A DNA stretch of 34,700 nt from Inhella sp. (GTDB taxonomy: Bacteria > Pseudomonadota > Gammaproteobacteria > Burkholderiales > Burkholderiaceae_C). This document shows, piece after piece, positions 25,564-34,700 of the stretch; within the stretch, counting starts at the first letter, position 1, and each line of letters starts with the position of its first letter. The stretch is taken from the NCBI RefSeq assembly GCF_027532025.1, contig NZ_JAPZSY010000083.1, positions 1-34,700 of the forward strand. The letters are read 5' to 3'. A program made the position numbers and the translations under genes. Below the pieces are notes generated by a model, which was not told the origin of the DNA, did no database searches, and saw only the letters and a list, made by a program, of their open reading frames with translations.

Positions 25564-26389
25564 ACCCGGCATCCGCTGGCCCGCGCGCCTGGCCCTGAAC
25601 GCGCGCGACGACGCCGGCGCCACCCGCGTGCACGCCGAGCACGACGGGCCGCTGCGCCTGCTCAAGACCCTCTACCCCGAAGGCCCGGGCGTGGCCCACG
25701 CCGTGCTGGTGCACCCGCCCGGCGGGCTGGTGGGTGGCGACCGGCTCGACGTCCAGTTGGACGTGCAGCCCGGCGCCCACCTGCTGGCCACCACCCCCGC
25801 CGCCACCCGCTACTACCGCAGCGTGCAGGGCGAGGCCGTCCAGGCCGTTCACGCCCGCGTGGCCCCCGGCGCGCGGCTTGAGTGGCTGCCGCAGGAAACC
25901 CTGGCTTACCGCGGCTGCCTGGGGCGCAACGAGCTGCGCTTGCAGTTGCAGGGTCAACTGATCGCCAGCGAACTGCTGGCCCTGGGCCTGCGCGAAGCCC
26001 ATTTGCCCTTCGACCACGGCGCGCTGCTGCAGCACCTGGAGATCGAGGGCCTGTGGCGGGACCGCGGCTGGCTGCGGGCCGAGGACCGCGCCCTGCTCGA
26101 CGGCCCCTGCGGCCTGGCCGGCCACCGCGCGCTGGGCACCTTGCTGATGGCCCAGGCCGAGCCCTTCGCGCCCGGCCTGGCCGAGCGCCTGCTCGACGAC
26201 GCGCGCAGCGCGATCGCCGACAGCGGGCTCACCGCCGGCGCCACCCTGCTGCAAGGCCGCCTGCTGCTGCTGCGGCTGCTGGCGCACGAGTTGGAGCCGG
26301 CCACGGCGCTGATCCGCCGCGTGCGCGGCCTGTGGCGCCAGCAGGCTTGGGGCCTCGCGCCCCAGGAGCCGCGCATCTGGGCGACCTGA
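25553..26389 (+). CDS. ureD: Urease accessory protein UreD (UreH)
   Basis: Scaffold that binds apo-urease and UreF during nickel loading, 278 residues. Typical features are [28 protein letters not shown], written here only in part ([19 protein letters not shown]), [11 protein letters not shown] and [10 protein letters not shown]. The best start is TTG at 25553, overlapping the ureG stop by 11 bases, with AAGG upstream. In most proteobacterial urease operons ureD is the first gene; here it is the last, directly after ureG. It ends 89 bases before the convergent ilvC. Confidence 0.93.
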   Translation: MQREPGIRWPARLALNARDDAGATRVHAEHDGPLRLLKTLYPEGPGVAHAVLVHPPGGLVGGDRLDVQLDVQPGAHLLATTPAATRYYRSVQGEAVQAVHARVAPGARLEWLPQETLAYRGCLGRNELRLQLQGQLIASELLALGLREAHLPFDHGALLQHLEIEGLWRDRGWLRAEDRALLDGPCGLAGHRALGTLLMAQAEPFAPGLAERLLDDARSAIADSGLTAGATLLQGRLLLLRLLAHELEPATALIRRVRGLWRQQAWGLAPQEPRIWAT

Positions 26390-26390
26390 G

Positions 26391-26415
26391 TTCGCCCAGG
26401 TCAAGCTCTGGCGAA
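26391..26415 (+). other. Hairpin after ureD
   Basis: TTCGCC-c-AG and CT-GGCGAA form an 8-bp stem with one bulge just after the ureD stop. It lacks a T-tract, so it may be a 3' stabiliser or a weak terminator of the urease operon. Confidence 0.35.
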
Positions 26416-26431
26416 TTGAGCGCGCCCTGAA

Positions 26432-26457
26432 CAAAAAAGTGCAGCCGAAGCTGCCCT
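26432..26457 (-). terminator. Intrinsic terminator of ilvBHC
   Basis: On the minus strand GCAGC-TTCG-GCTGC forms a 5-bp stem closed by a very stable UUCG tetraloop, followed by AC and TTTTTT. It lies 22 bases after the ilvC stop. Confidence 0.75.
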
Positions 26458-26478
26458 TGGGGTGACGCAAGCGCTCGC

Positions 26479-27498
<1,020 letters not shown>

Positions 27499-27524
27499 TC
27501 AGTTCTCCAATTCAGGGCGTCAAA

Positions 27525-28016
27525 TCAAACACGAAGGATGCGCTCGCCGCGGCCGATGCCGCTGGCGCCGGTGCGCACGGTTTCCAGGATGGCGGTGCGA
27601 TCCACCGCGTCAATGAAGGCATCGAGCTTCGAGCCGTCGCCGGTGATCTCGATGGTGTAGGTCTTCTCGGTCACGTCAACGATGCGGCCGCGGAAGATGT
27701 CGGCGGTGCGCTTGAGCTCTTCGCGCTCCTTGCCCACCGCGCGCAGCTTCACGAGCATCATTTCGCGCTCGATGAACTGGGCTTCGGTCAGGTCCACCAC
27801 CTTCACCACCTCGATGAGGCGGTTCAGGTGCTTGGTGATCTGCTCGATCACCTCGTCGGAACCCGTGGTCACGATGGTCATGCGCGACAACGACGGGTCT
27901 TCCGTGGGGGCCACCGACAGCGACTCGATGTTGTAGGCGCGGGCCGAGAACAGGCCCACGACCCGACTCAGCGCGCCGGCTTCGTTTTCCAGCAAAACGG
28001 CAATGATGTGCTTCAT
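27525..28016 (-). CDS. ilvH: Acetolactate synthase small (regulatory) subunit
   Basis: Regulatory subunit of acetohydroxyacid synthase, 163 residues; it activates IlvB and confers valine feedback inhibition. The N-terminal ACT domain is seen as IIAVLLENEAGALSRVVGLF (residues 4-23), with the valine-site region ARAYNIESLSVAPTED. A second ACT-like domain fills the C-terminal half. The ATG at 28016 has AGGAG six bases upstream and lies 10 bases after the ilvB stop, so translation is probably coupled. Confidence 0.95.
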   Translation of the reverse strand: MKHIIAVLLENEAGALSRVVGLFSARAYNIESLSVAPTEDPSLSRMTIVTTGSDEVIEQITKHLNRLIEVVKVVDLTEAQFIEREMMLVKLRAVGKEREELKRTADIFRGRIVDVTEKTYTIEITGDGSKLDAFIDAVDRTAILETVRTGASGIGRGERILRV

Positions 28017-28026
28017 GGCGCGCTCC

Positions 28027-29802
28027 TCACAGGTCCTCGGAGCCGAGCAACATCTCGGTGATGCCCTTGCCGGCTTGCACCATGGGCCACACGTTCTCGC
28101 TGGGGTCGGTGCGCACGTCCAAGAACACGGTGCGGTCTTTGAGGCGCATGGCTTCGCGCAGCGCGCCTTCCACGTCACCGGGCTTCTCCACCAAGAGGCC
28201 CACGTGACCATAGGCCTCGGCCAGCTTGACGAAATCGGGCAACGCGTCCATGTAGCTGTGGCTGTAGCGGCCGCCGTAATCGAGCTGCTGCCACTGGCGC
28301 ACCATGCCCAAGTAGCGGTTGTTCAGGGAGACGATCTTGACCGGTGTGTGGTACTGCTGGCAGGTGCTCAACTCTTGGATGCACATCTGGATCGAGCCTT
28401 CGCCGGTGATGGCAAACACGTCGGCGTCGGGCTTGGCCAGCTTGATGCCCATGGCATAGGGCAAGCCCACGCCCATGGTGCCCAGGCCGCCCGAGTTGAT
28501 CCAACGACGCGGCTCGTCGAACTTGTAGTACTGCGCGGCCCACATTTGGTGCTGGCCCACGTCGGAGGTGATGTAGGTCTCGCGGTCGCGGGTCAGGTTC
28601 CAGAGGGTCTCGACGACCATCTGCGGCTTGATGAGGGTGTCGCTGGGCTTGTAGGCCAAGCAGTTCTTGCCCTGCCAGTCTTTGATCTGGCGCCACCAGG
28701 CGTTCAGGTCTTCGGGTTTGGCGCGCTCGTTGGCTGCGCGAATCTGCACGATCAACTCCTGCAGCACGTCTTTCACATCGCCCACGATGGGGATGTCGAC
28801 CTTCACGCGCTTGGAGATCGACGAGGGGTCGATATCGACGTGGATGATCTTGCGCTGCACCTGCGCAAAGTGCTTGGGGTTGCCGATCACGCGGTCGTCG
28901 AAGCGCGCCCCCACGGCCAACAGCACATCGCAGTGCTGCATGGTCATGTTGGCTTCGTAGGTGCCGTGCATGCCCAGCATGCCCAGAAAGCGCGGGTCGG
29001 TGGCCGGCATGGCGCCCAAGCCCATCAGCGTGTTGGTGACGGGGTAGCCCAGCAGGTCCACCAACTCGCGCAGTTCGCGATGCGCCTCGCCCAGAATCAC
29101 GCCACCGCCGGTGTAGATGTAGGGGCGCTTGGCGCTGAGCAGCAACTGCACGGCCTTGCGAATCTGGCCCGAGTGGCCTTTGCTGACCGGCTGGTACGAG
29201 CGCATCGAGATCGCCTTCGGATACTCGAACGCGGTCTTGTGCAAGGAGACGTCCTTGGGGATGTCCACCACCACTGGGCCCGGGCGGCCGGTGCGGGCGA
29301 TGTGAAACGCCTTCTTCAGCGTCACCGCTAGCTCACGCACGTCCTTGACCAAAAAGTTGTGCTTGACGATCGGGCGCGTGATGCCCACGGTGTCGCACTC
29401 TTGGAATGCATCCAGGCCGATGGCGGGCGTGGGCACCTGCCCGGTGATGATCACCATGGGGATCGAATCCATGTACGCGGTGGCGATGCCGGTCACCGCG
29501 TTGGTCACCCCGGGGCCGGAGGTGACGAGGGCCACACCCACCTCGCCGGTGGCGCGGGCATAGCCGTCTGCCGCGTGCACGGCCGCCTGTTCGTGGCGCA
29601 CCAACACATGGTGGATCGTGTCTTGCTTGTACAGCGCGTCGTAGATGTAGAGCACGGCCCCGCCGGGGTAGCCCCACAAGTACTTGACGTTTTCGGCCTG
29701 CAGGCAGCGCACGAGGATCTCGGCGCCCATCAGCTCGGGCAGGTCCGGGGCGGCATCGGTGCGTGTGTCAGCACCCGCCGCAAAACTTGCGGTCGTTGTC
29801 AT
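28027..29802 (-). CDS. ilvB: Acetolactate synthase large (catalytic) subunit
   Basis: Thiamine diphosphate enzyme condensing two pyruvates, or pyruvate and 2-oxobutyrate, in valine/leucine/isoleucine synthesis. About 591 residues in the usual Pyr, central and PP domains. The catalytic Glu is in VRHEQAAVHAADGYARATG. The ThDP motif is TGEGSIQMCIQELST ending in SLNNRYLGMVRQW; the GEG in place of GDG is, from memory, normal in betaproteobacteria. Start: ATG 29802 has GGAGG six bases upstream and is preferred; ATG 29805 and TTG 29808 are in frame just upstream. It heads the ilvBHC operon, divergent from the sigma factor gene. Confidence 0.96.
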   Translation of the reverse strand: MTTTASFAAGADTRTDAAPDLPELMGAEILVRCLQAENVKYLWGYPGGAVLYIYDALYKQDTIHHVLVRHEQAAVHAADGYARATGEVGVALVTSGPGVTNAVTGIATAYMDSIPMVIITGQVPTPAIGLDAFQECDTVGITRPIVKHNFLVKDVRELAVTLKKAFHIARTGRPGPVVVDIPKDVSLHKTAFEYPKAISMRSYQPVSKGHSGQIRKAVQLLLSAKRPYIYTGGGVILGEAHRELRELVDLLGYPVTNTLMGLGAMPATDPRFLGMLGMHGTYEANMTMQHCDVLLAVGARFDDRVIGNPKHFAQVQRKIIHVDIDPSSISKRVKVDIPIVGDVKDVLQELIVQIRAANERAKPEDLNAWWRQIKDWQGKNCLAYKPSDTLIKPQMVVETLWNLTRDRETYITSDVGQHQMWAAQYYKFDEPRRWINSGGLGTMGVGLPYAMGIKLAKPDADVFAITGEGSIQMCIQELSTCQQYHTPVKIVSLNNRYLGMVRQWQQLDYGGRYSHSYMDALPDFVKLAEAYGHVGLLVEKPGDVEGALREAMRLKDRTVFLDVRTDPSENVWPMVQAGKGITEMLLGSEDL

Positions 29803-29815
29803 CATCAACCTCCAA

Positions 29816-29834
29816 GGCGTTCACCATGAACACC
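29816..29834 (-). promoter_or_regulatory. Hairpin directly upstream of the ilvB ribosome binding site
   Basis: On the minus strand GGTGTTCA-TGG-TGAACGCC forms an 8-bp stem with one G-U pair, ending two bases before the TTGGAGG ribosome-binding segment. A second small stem (CACC-GATT-GGTG) overlaps it upstream. No terminator T-tract and no Ile/Val/Leu-rich leader peptide are visible. It may affect translation of ilvB. Confidence 0.35.
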
Positions 29835-30034
29835 AATCGGTGACCCTCCCCACGAACTCATGGTCCGGGCTCGGGGCTTACCCTCCGGACTCCAAGCCGA
29901 AGGAGCGGCCATGATAGGCGCCCATGCTTCGTTTTTGGCGAAGGGACGATGGCGCCGCTCGACACAGGCACCCGGCGGCACCGCGTCGCTTCAGGCTGGT
30001 CATAATCGTTACTTTTCGCCCGTTTCCGCCCGCT

Positions 30035-30601
30035 TTGGCCACCGACGCCGACCTCAACGAATTCCTGCGTTCCGTGGAACGGCGCGCGTTCAAGCGCACG
30101 GCCTACATGGTGCGTGACGACGATGCGGCGCTTGACATCGTGCAAGACGCCATGATCCGGCTGTCTCAGAGCTACGCCCATCGCCCCGCCGAAGAGTGGC
30201 CGATGCTATTCCAGCGCATCCTGTCCAACGCCACGATGGACTGGTTTCGCCGGCAAAAGGTGCGGAACGCGGTGCTGGTGAACCTGTCCGACTTCGAAGG
30301 CGACGACAGCGAAGACGGCTTCGACCTGCTCGAAGCCCTGGATGGCGGCGACGGTGCCCTGGGCGCCATGAGCGCGGGCGATGAAGTCGAACGCACCCAA
30401 CTGGTGCAACTCATCGAACTCGAAATCCAGAAGCTTCCGGCCCGTCAACGGGAAGCGTTCTTGCTGCGTTACTGGGAAGAATTGGACACTGCAGAAACCG
30501 CCAGCGTCATGGGATGCTCCGAAGGCAGCGTGAAAACGCATTGCTCTCGGGCTGTCCAATCGCTGGCCAAGGCCTTGAGAGCCAGGGGATTGGAACGATG
30601 A
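30035..30601 (+). CDS. RNA polymerase sigma factor, ECF-like (sigma-70 region 2/4)
   Basis: Alternative sigma factor of about 188 residues. Region 2 is seen around RTAYMVRDDDAALDIVQDAMIRL, quoted here in part (DDDAALDIVQDAMIRL), and region 4 as LPARQREAFLLRYWEELDTA followed by the HTH GCSEGSVKTHCSRAVQSLA. An acidic insert between them (FEGDDSEDGFDLLEALDGGD) is longer than usual. Start is uncertain: ATG 29924 is the longest option, but the added Arg/Pro-rich residues look non-coding; TTG 30035 begins where similarity to the family begins and follows a CATAAT at 30001. It overlaps the DUF3619 gene (ATGA) and heads a four-gene coupled cluster. The neighbour may be its anti-sigma factor (inference). 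Confidence 0.85.
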   Translation: MATDADLNEFLRSVERRAFKRTAYMVRDDDAALDIVQDAMIRLSQSYAHRPAEEWPMLFQRILSNATMDWFRRQKVRNAVLVNLSDFEGDDSEDGFDLLEALDGGDGALGAMSAGDEVERTQLVQLIELEIQKLPARQREAFLLRYWEELDTAETASVMGCSEGSVKTHCSRAVQSLAKALRARGLER

Positions 30602-31047
30602 GCAAGCACCGCACGACGACACCGGGCGACGCCTTGGGCCGACAACTGGCTCAAGCTCTGGACGATGCCCCCCTGCCCGAGGGCGTGGCCCAGCGCTTGG
30701 CCCTGGCACGCGAAACCGCGGTGGCCGCTGGGGCCCTGGCGCGCGAAACCCGCTGGGTCGCCGAGGCCATCCCGGCAGGGGCGGCGGGTGGCGCATCTTC
30801 GGGGCGCCGCGGCCAAGGCCGCTGGGTTTGGCTGCTCTCGGGCGCCGTGCTGACGGCGGGTTTGGTGGCAGTGGGCCAGAGTCAGTGGATGCAGCAGGTT
30901 TTGGGCGTGGCCCAAGCGGACGCTGCCCTGCTGAAGGACGCGCTGCCTCCCAACGCCTACGGCGACCCGGGTTTCACGGAATACCTGGACGAAAAGCCCG
31001 AGGCTGAGACCCCGTTGCCGGAAGACACGGAAACCGTCGACAAATGA
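30598..31047 (+). CDS. DUF3619 family membrane protein, possible anti-sigma partner
   Basis: A 149-residue protein resembling the DUF3619 family. The cytoplasmic N-terminal part (1-75) is helical and charged (GRQLAQALDD; VAQRLALARETAVAAGALA), a single membrane segment spans about 76-93 (WVWLLSGAVLTAGLVAV) and a short acidic periplasmic tail ends ETPLPEDTETVDK. The positive cluster GRRGQGR before the segment fits N-in topology. A small single-pass protein coupled to an ECF sigma gene often acts as an anti-sigma factor; no ZAS zinc motif is seen, so this is only a positional inference. Both ends overlap neighbours by ATGA. Confidence 0.78.
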   Translation: MSKHRTTTPGDALGRQLAQALDDAPLPEGVAQRLALARETAVAAGALARETRWVAEAIPAGAAGGASSGRRGQGRWVWLLSGAVLTAGLVAVGQSQWMQQVLGVAQADAALLKDALPPNAYGDPGFTEYLDEKPEAETPLPEDTETVDK

Positions 31048-31625
31048 AGGCCCTGCTCTTGGCCCTCGGTGTGTGCCTGCTGTTGGCAGGCCCTTGGGTT
31101 GCTCAGGCTCAAGCCTTGTCCGGGCCGGTGGTTCCGCTGGCAGCGGCCAAGCCTTGGTCGTCGTTGAGCCCCCAGCAGCAACAGGCCTTGGCCCCACTCG
31201 CCTCGCGTTGGACCGATCTGAACGCCGCCGAGCGAGACCACTGGCTGGCCCTGGCCGCCCAGTTGCCCACCATGAGCTCGGCCGACCAAGCTCGCCTGCA
31301 GGACCGCATGCAGGCCTGGGCACGCATGAGCCCCGATGAGCGGCGGACCGCCCGTCAAGGATTTGCCGGCGCACAGCGGATGAGCGAGTCCGAACGCCAA
31401 GCCCGTTGGGAGGCCTACCAGCAGTTGCCGGAAGACCGTCGGCAAGCCCTGCAAGCCCGCGCAGCGCAGCGGGCGGCGTCGGCGCCCGTTGCCGCCCCCG
31501 CACGGCCGGGTGCGACGAGTCTGCAGCCAGGACAGCGGAGCGTGGCCACCGCGCCTTGGGCACCACCGCGCCGCAGCGTGGCCGAACCCGCCACCCCGGC
31601 CAGCGCGCCGTTGCCGGCGCCGTGA
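31044..31625 (+). CDS. DUF3106 family exported protein
   Basis: A 193-residue secreted protein with a Sec signal (about 1-23, ending WVAQAQA). The mature part shows the repeated W/L/P pattern of the DUF3106 family: KPWSSLSPQQQQALAPLASR, WTDLNAAERDHWLALAAQLP, QARLQDRMQAWARMSPDERR and YQQLPEDRRQALQARAAQ. These helical repeats recall periplasmic metal-sensing or chaperone-like helical proteins, but no function is established from sequence. The C-terminal 60 residues are Ala/Pro-rich and disordered-looking. ATGA overlap with the DUF3619 gene and GTGA overlap with the RDD gene. Confidence 0.78.
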   Translation: MKALLLALGVCLLLAGPWVAQAQALSGPVVPLAAAKPWSSLSPQQQQALAPLASRWTDLNAAERDHWLALAAQLPTMSSADQARLQDRMQAWARMSPDERRTARQGFAGAQRMSESERQARWEAYQQLPEDRRQALQARAAQRAASAPVAAPARPGATSLQPGQRSVATAPWAPPRRSVAEPATPASAPLPAP

Positions 31626-32173
31626 GCACGGCGAGCGCCGCCCCAGCGACGACACCCGAGGGGCCCCGCCCCGCCAAGGTGCGGGTGCGGGTGGCCTGCG
31701 GGGTGTACGAGGGGCTGTTGGTGTTTGGCGTTGCGGCCGTCGCCAGCCTCTTGTACGGCTTGGTGGTTCGCCCTCCCGGCGACGTCAGTTGGGGATGGAC
31801 TTACCAAGTCTTTGTGTTGGCGGTCACGGCGGGCTACTTCGCTTGGTTCTGGAGCCGGGGCGAAACCCTGGCGATGAGCACGTGGCACTTGCGCCTGCGC
31901 ATGGCAAGCAGTCACGCCACGGTGACGCCGACCCGTGCGCTGCTGCGCTTCGCCATCAGCCTGCTGGCCTTCATGCCGGGCCTGTTGACCCTGCACCTGG
32001 CCGGCCTGGACACGGCACGGGGTGCCTGGGCCTTGGTGATGGGCGCCAACATCCTGGGCTACGCCCTGCTGGCGCGCTTGCATCCCAGCCGGCAGTTTCC
32101 ACACGACTTGCTCACCGGCACGGAAGTCGTGTTCGTGCCGGGGCGGCGCCTGAAGCGCCGAGGCGAAGGCTGA
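31622..32173 (+). CDS. RDD family membrane protein
   Basis: An integral membrane protein of 183 residues with the RDD domain: about four hydrophobic segments (YEGLLVFGVAAVASLLYGLV; YQVFVLAVTAGYFAWFW; LRFAISLLAFMPGLL; ALVMGANILGYALLA) and the motif TLAMSTWHLRL. The Arg and Asp residues that name the family are partly replaced (VYEG for the usual RxxD), and HPSRQFPHDLLTGTEVV is the typical C-terminal segment. GTG start at 31622 overlaps the DUF3106 stop (GTGA). Function unknown; RDD proteins may be transporters. Its stop directly abuts the stop of convergent glnB (TGATCA). Confidence 0.83.
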   Translation: MSTASAAPATTPEGPRPAKVRVRVACGVYEGLLVFGVAAVASLLYGLVVRPPGDVSWGWTYQVFVLAVTAGYFAWFWSRGETLAMSTWHLRLRMASSHATVTPTRALLRFAISLLAFMPGLLTLHLAGLDTARGAWALVMGANILGYALLARLHPSRQFPHDLLTGTEVVFVPGRRLKRRGEG

Positions 32174-34173
<2,000 letters not shown>

Positions 34174-34191
34174 GGATCGGGTTCCTGGATG

Positions 34192-34217
34192 AAAAACGGC
34201 GGCCCGCGGGCCGCCGT
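34192..34217 (-). terminator. Intrinsic terminator after inorganic pyrophosphatase
   Basis: On the minus strand a perfect stem of nine to ten base pairs, ACGGCGGCCC paired with GGGCCGCCGT, is followed by TTTTT. It lies 21 bases after the pyrophosphatase stop and 19 bases before the nadE start, separating the two units. Confidence 0.88.
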
Positions 34218-34237
34218 GCATCATGCCCTGAAGGGGC

Positions 34238-34700
34238 TCACTTCTTTGACTTGGCGGCCCAGGCGGCCATGCCGTCGGTGATTTCCTTCTTGGCGCCATC
34301 GACACCTTCCCAACCGATGACCTTGACCCACTTGCCCTCTTCCAGGTCCTTGTAGTGCTCGAAGAAGTGCTGGATGGCCTTCAGGCGCGAGGGGTTCAGG
34401 TCCTCGTAGCTCTTCCACTGGCTGTACAGCGGCAGGATCTTGTTGGTCGGCACGGCGATCAGCTTGCTGTCGCCGCCAGCCTCGTCGGTCATCTTCAAGA
34501 TTCCAAGCGGGCGGCAGGTGACCACGACGCCGGGGATCAGGGGCACCGGGGTGATGACCAGCACGTCCACCGGGTCGCCGTCGTCGGCCAGGGTCTGCGG
34601 CACGTAGCCGTAATTGCACGGGTAGTGCATGGCGGTGCCCATGAAGCGATCCACGAACAGGGCGCCAGAGTCTTCGTCGACCTCGTACTTGATGGGGTCG
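34238..34700 (-). CDS. ppa: Inorganic pyrophosphatase (family I), 5' end beyond window
   Basis: Cytoplasmic enzyme hydrolysing pyrophosphate to phosphate with magnesium. The frame is open to the right edge, so the N-terminal 20-25 residues are missing; 153 codons are visible. The family I signature is seen in [12 protein letters not shown] (Asp-x-Asp-Pro-x-Asp), after [14 protein letters not shown] and before [32 protein letters not shown] is the conserved C-terminal region. All active-site Asp residues of the signature are present. A strong intrinsic terminator follows. Confidence 0.95.
   Translation of the reverse strand, partial: DPIKYEVDEDSGALFVDRFMGTAMHYPCNYGYVPQTLADDGDPVDVLVITPVPLIPGVVVTCRPLGILKMTDEAGGDSKLIAVPTNKILPLYSQWKSYEDLNPSRLKAIQHFFEHYKDLEEGKWVKVIGWEGVDGAKKEITDGMAAWAAKSKK

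Noticed and set aside
29878-29989. Search for a branched-chain amino acid leader peptide before ilvB
   Set aside because: Mini-ORFs in this stretch have no run of Ile, Val or Leu codons and no terminator hairpin follows.

Overview
The window is gene-dense, GC-rich DNA that looks like chromosomal sequence of a betaproteobacterium of the order Burkholderiales (Comamonadaceae or a neighbouring family). The reasons are the combination of ilvB-ilvH-ilvC, pssA-leuA, nadE-glnB, a sigma factor/DUF3619/DUF3106/RDD cluster, and urtABCDE next to urease genes. I cannot name the genus from the sequence alone. Almost every gene is intact. Many neighbours share ATGA, GTGA or TTGA stop/start overlaps.

Layout. 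1-3815 (minus): an RND efflux permease cut by the left edge and its lipoprotein adaptor. 3904-7665 (plus): hpnC-hpnD-hpnE, making squalene from farnesyl diphosphate, with an IclR-type regulator translationally coupled at the end. 7666-8658 (minus): a penicillin-binding-protein-7-like DD-peptidase. 8787-11345 (minus): leuA, preceded by a leucine-rich leader peptide and a terminator that together look like a transcription attenuator, then pssA further upstream. 11378-16969 (minus): the urea ABC transporter urtABCDE. 16970-17521: a control region with two outward-facing sigma-54-type promoters, an NtrC-like palindrome and a possible small gene. 17522-26389 (plus): urease genes ureA, hupE/ureJ, ureB, ureC, then an unusual insert (a 303-residue membrane-anchored protein of unknown function, a second 3' end of ureC and a Tat-type amidase), then ureE, ureF, ureG, ureD. 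26479-29802 (minus): ilvC, ilvH, ilvB. 30035-32173 (plus): an ECF-like sigma factor, DUF3619, DUF3106 and RDD proteins, all coupled. 32174-34700 (minus): glnB (PII), nadE and inorganic pyrophosphatase, cut by the right edge.

How it fits together. The centre is a roughly 15 kb urea block: high-affinity urea uptake, urease, a nickel permease-like protein and all urease accessory proteins, probably under nitrogen control. It lies between ilvC and pssA, which from memory are near neighbours in many Burkholderiales (ilvB-ilvH-ilvC-psd-pssA-leuA). The block therefore appears to have been placed inside an older branched-chain amino acid/phospholipid locus.

Points most worth a second look: the duplicated ureC 3' end flanking an orphan gene; the missing normal start codon of ureB, which follows a 9-C tract and a GC-rich hairpin; the leuA attenuator; the paired sigma-54 promoters; and the sigma factor/DUF3619/DUF3106/RDD cluster. 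I saw no tRNA, rRNA, CRISPR array, transposase or integrase.
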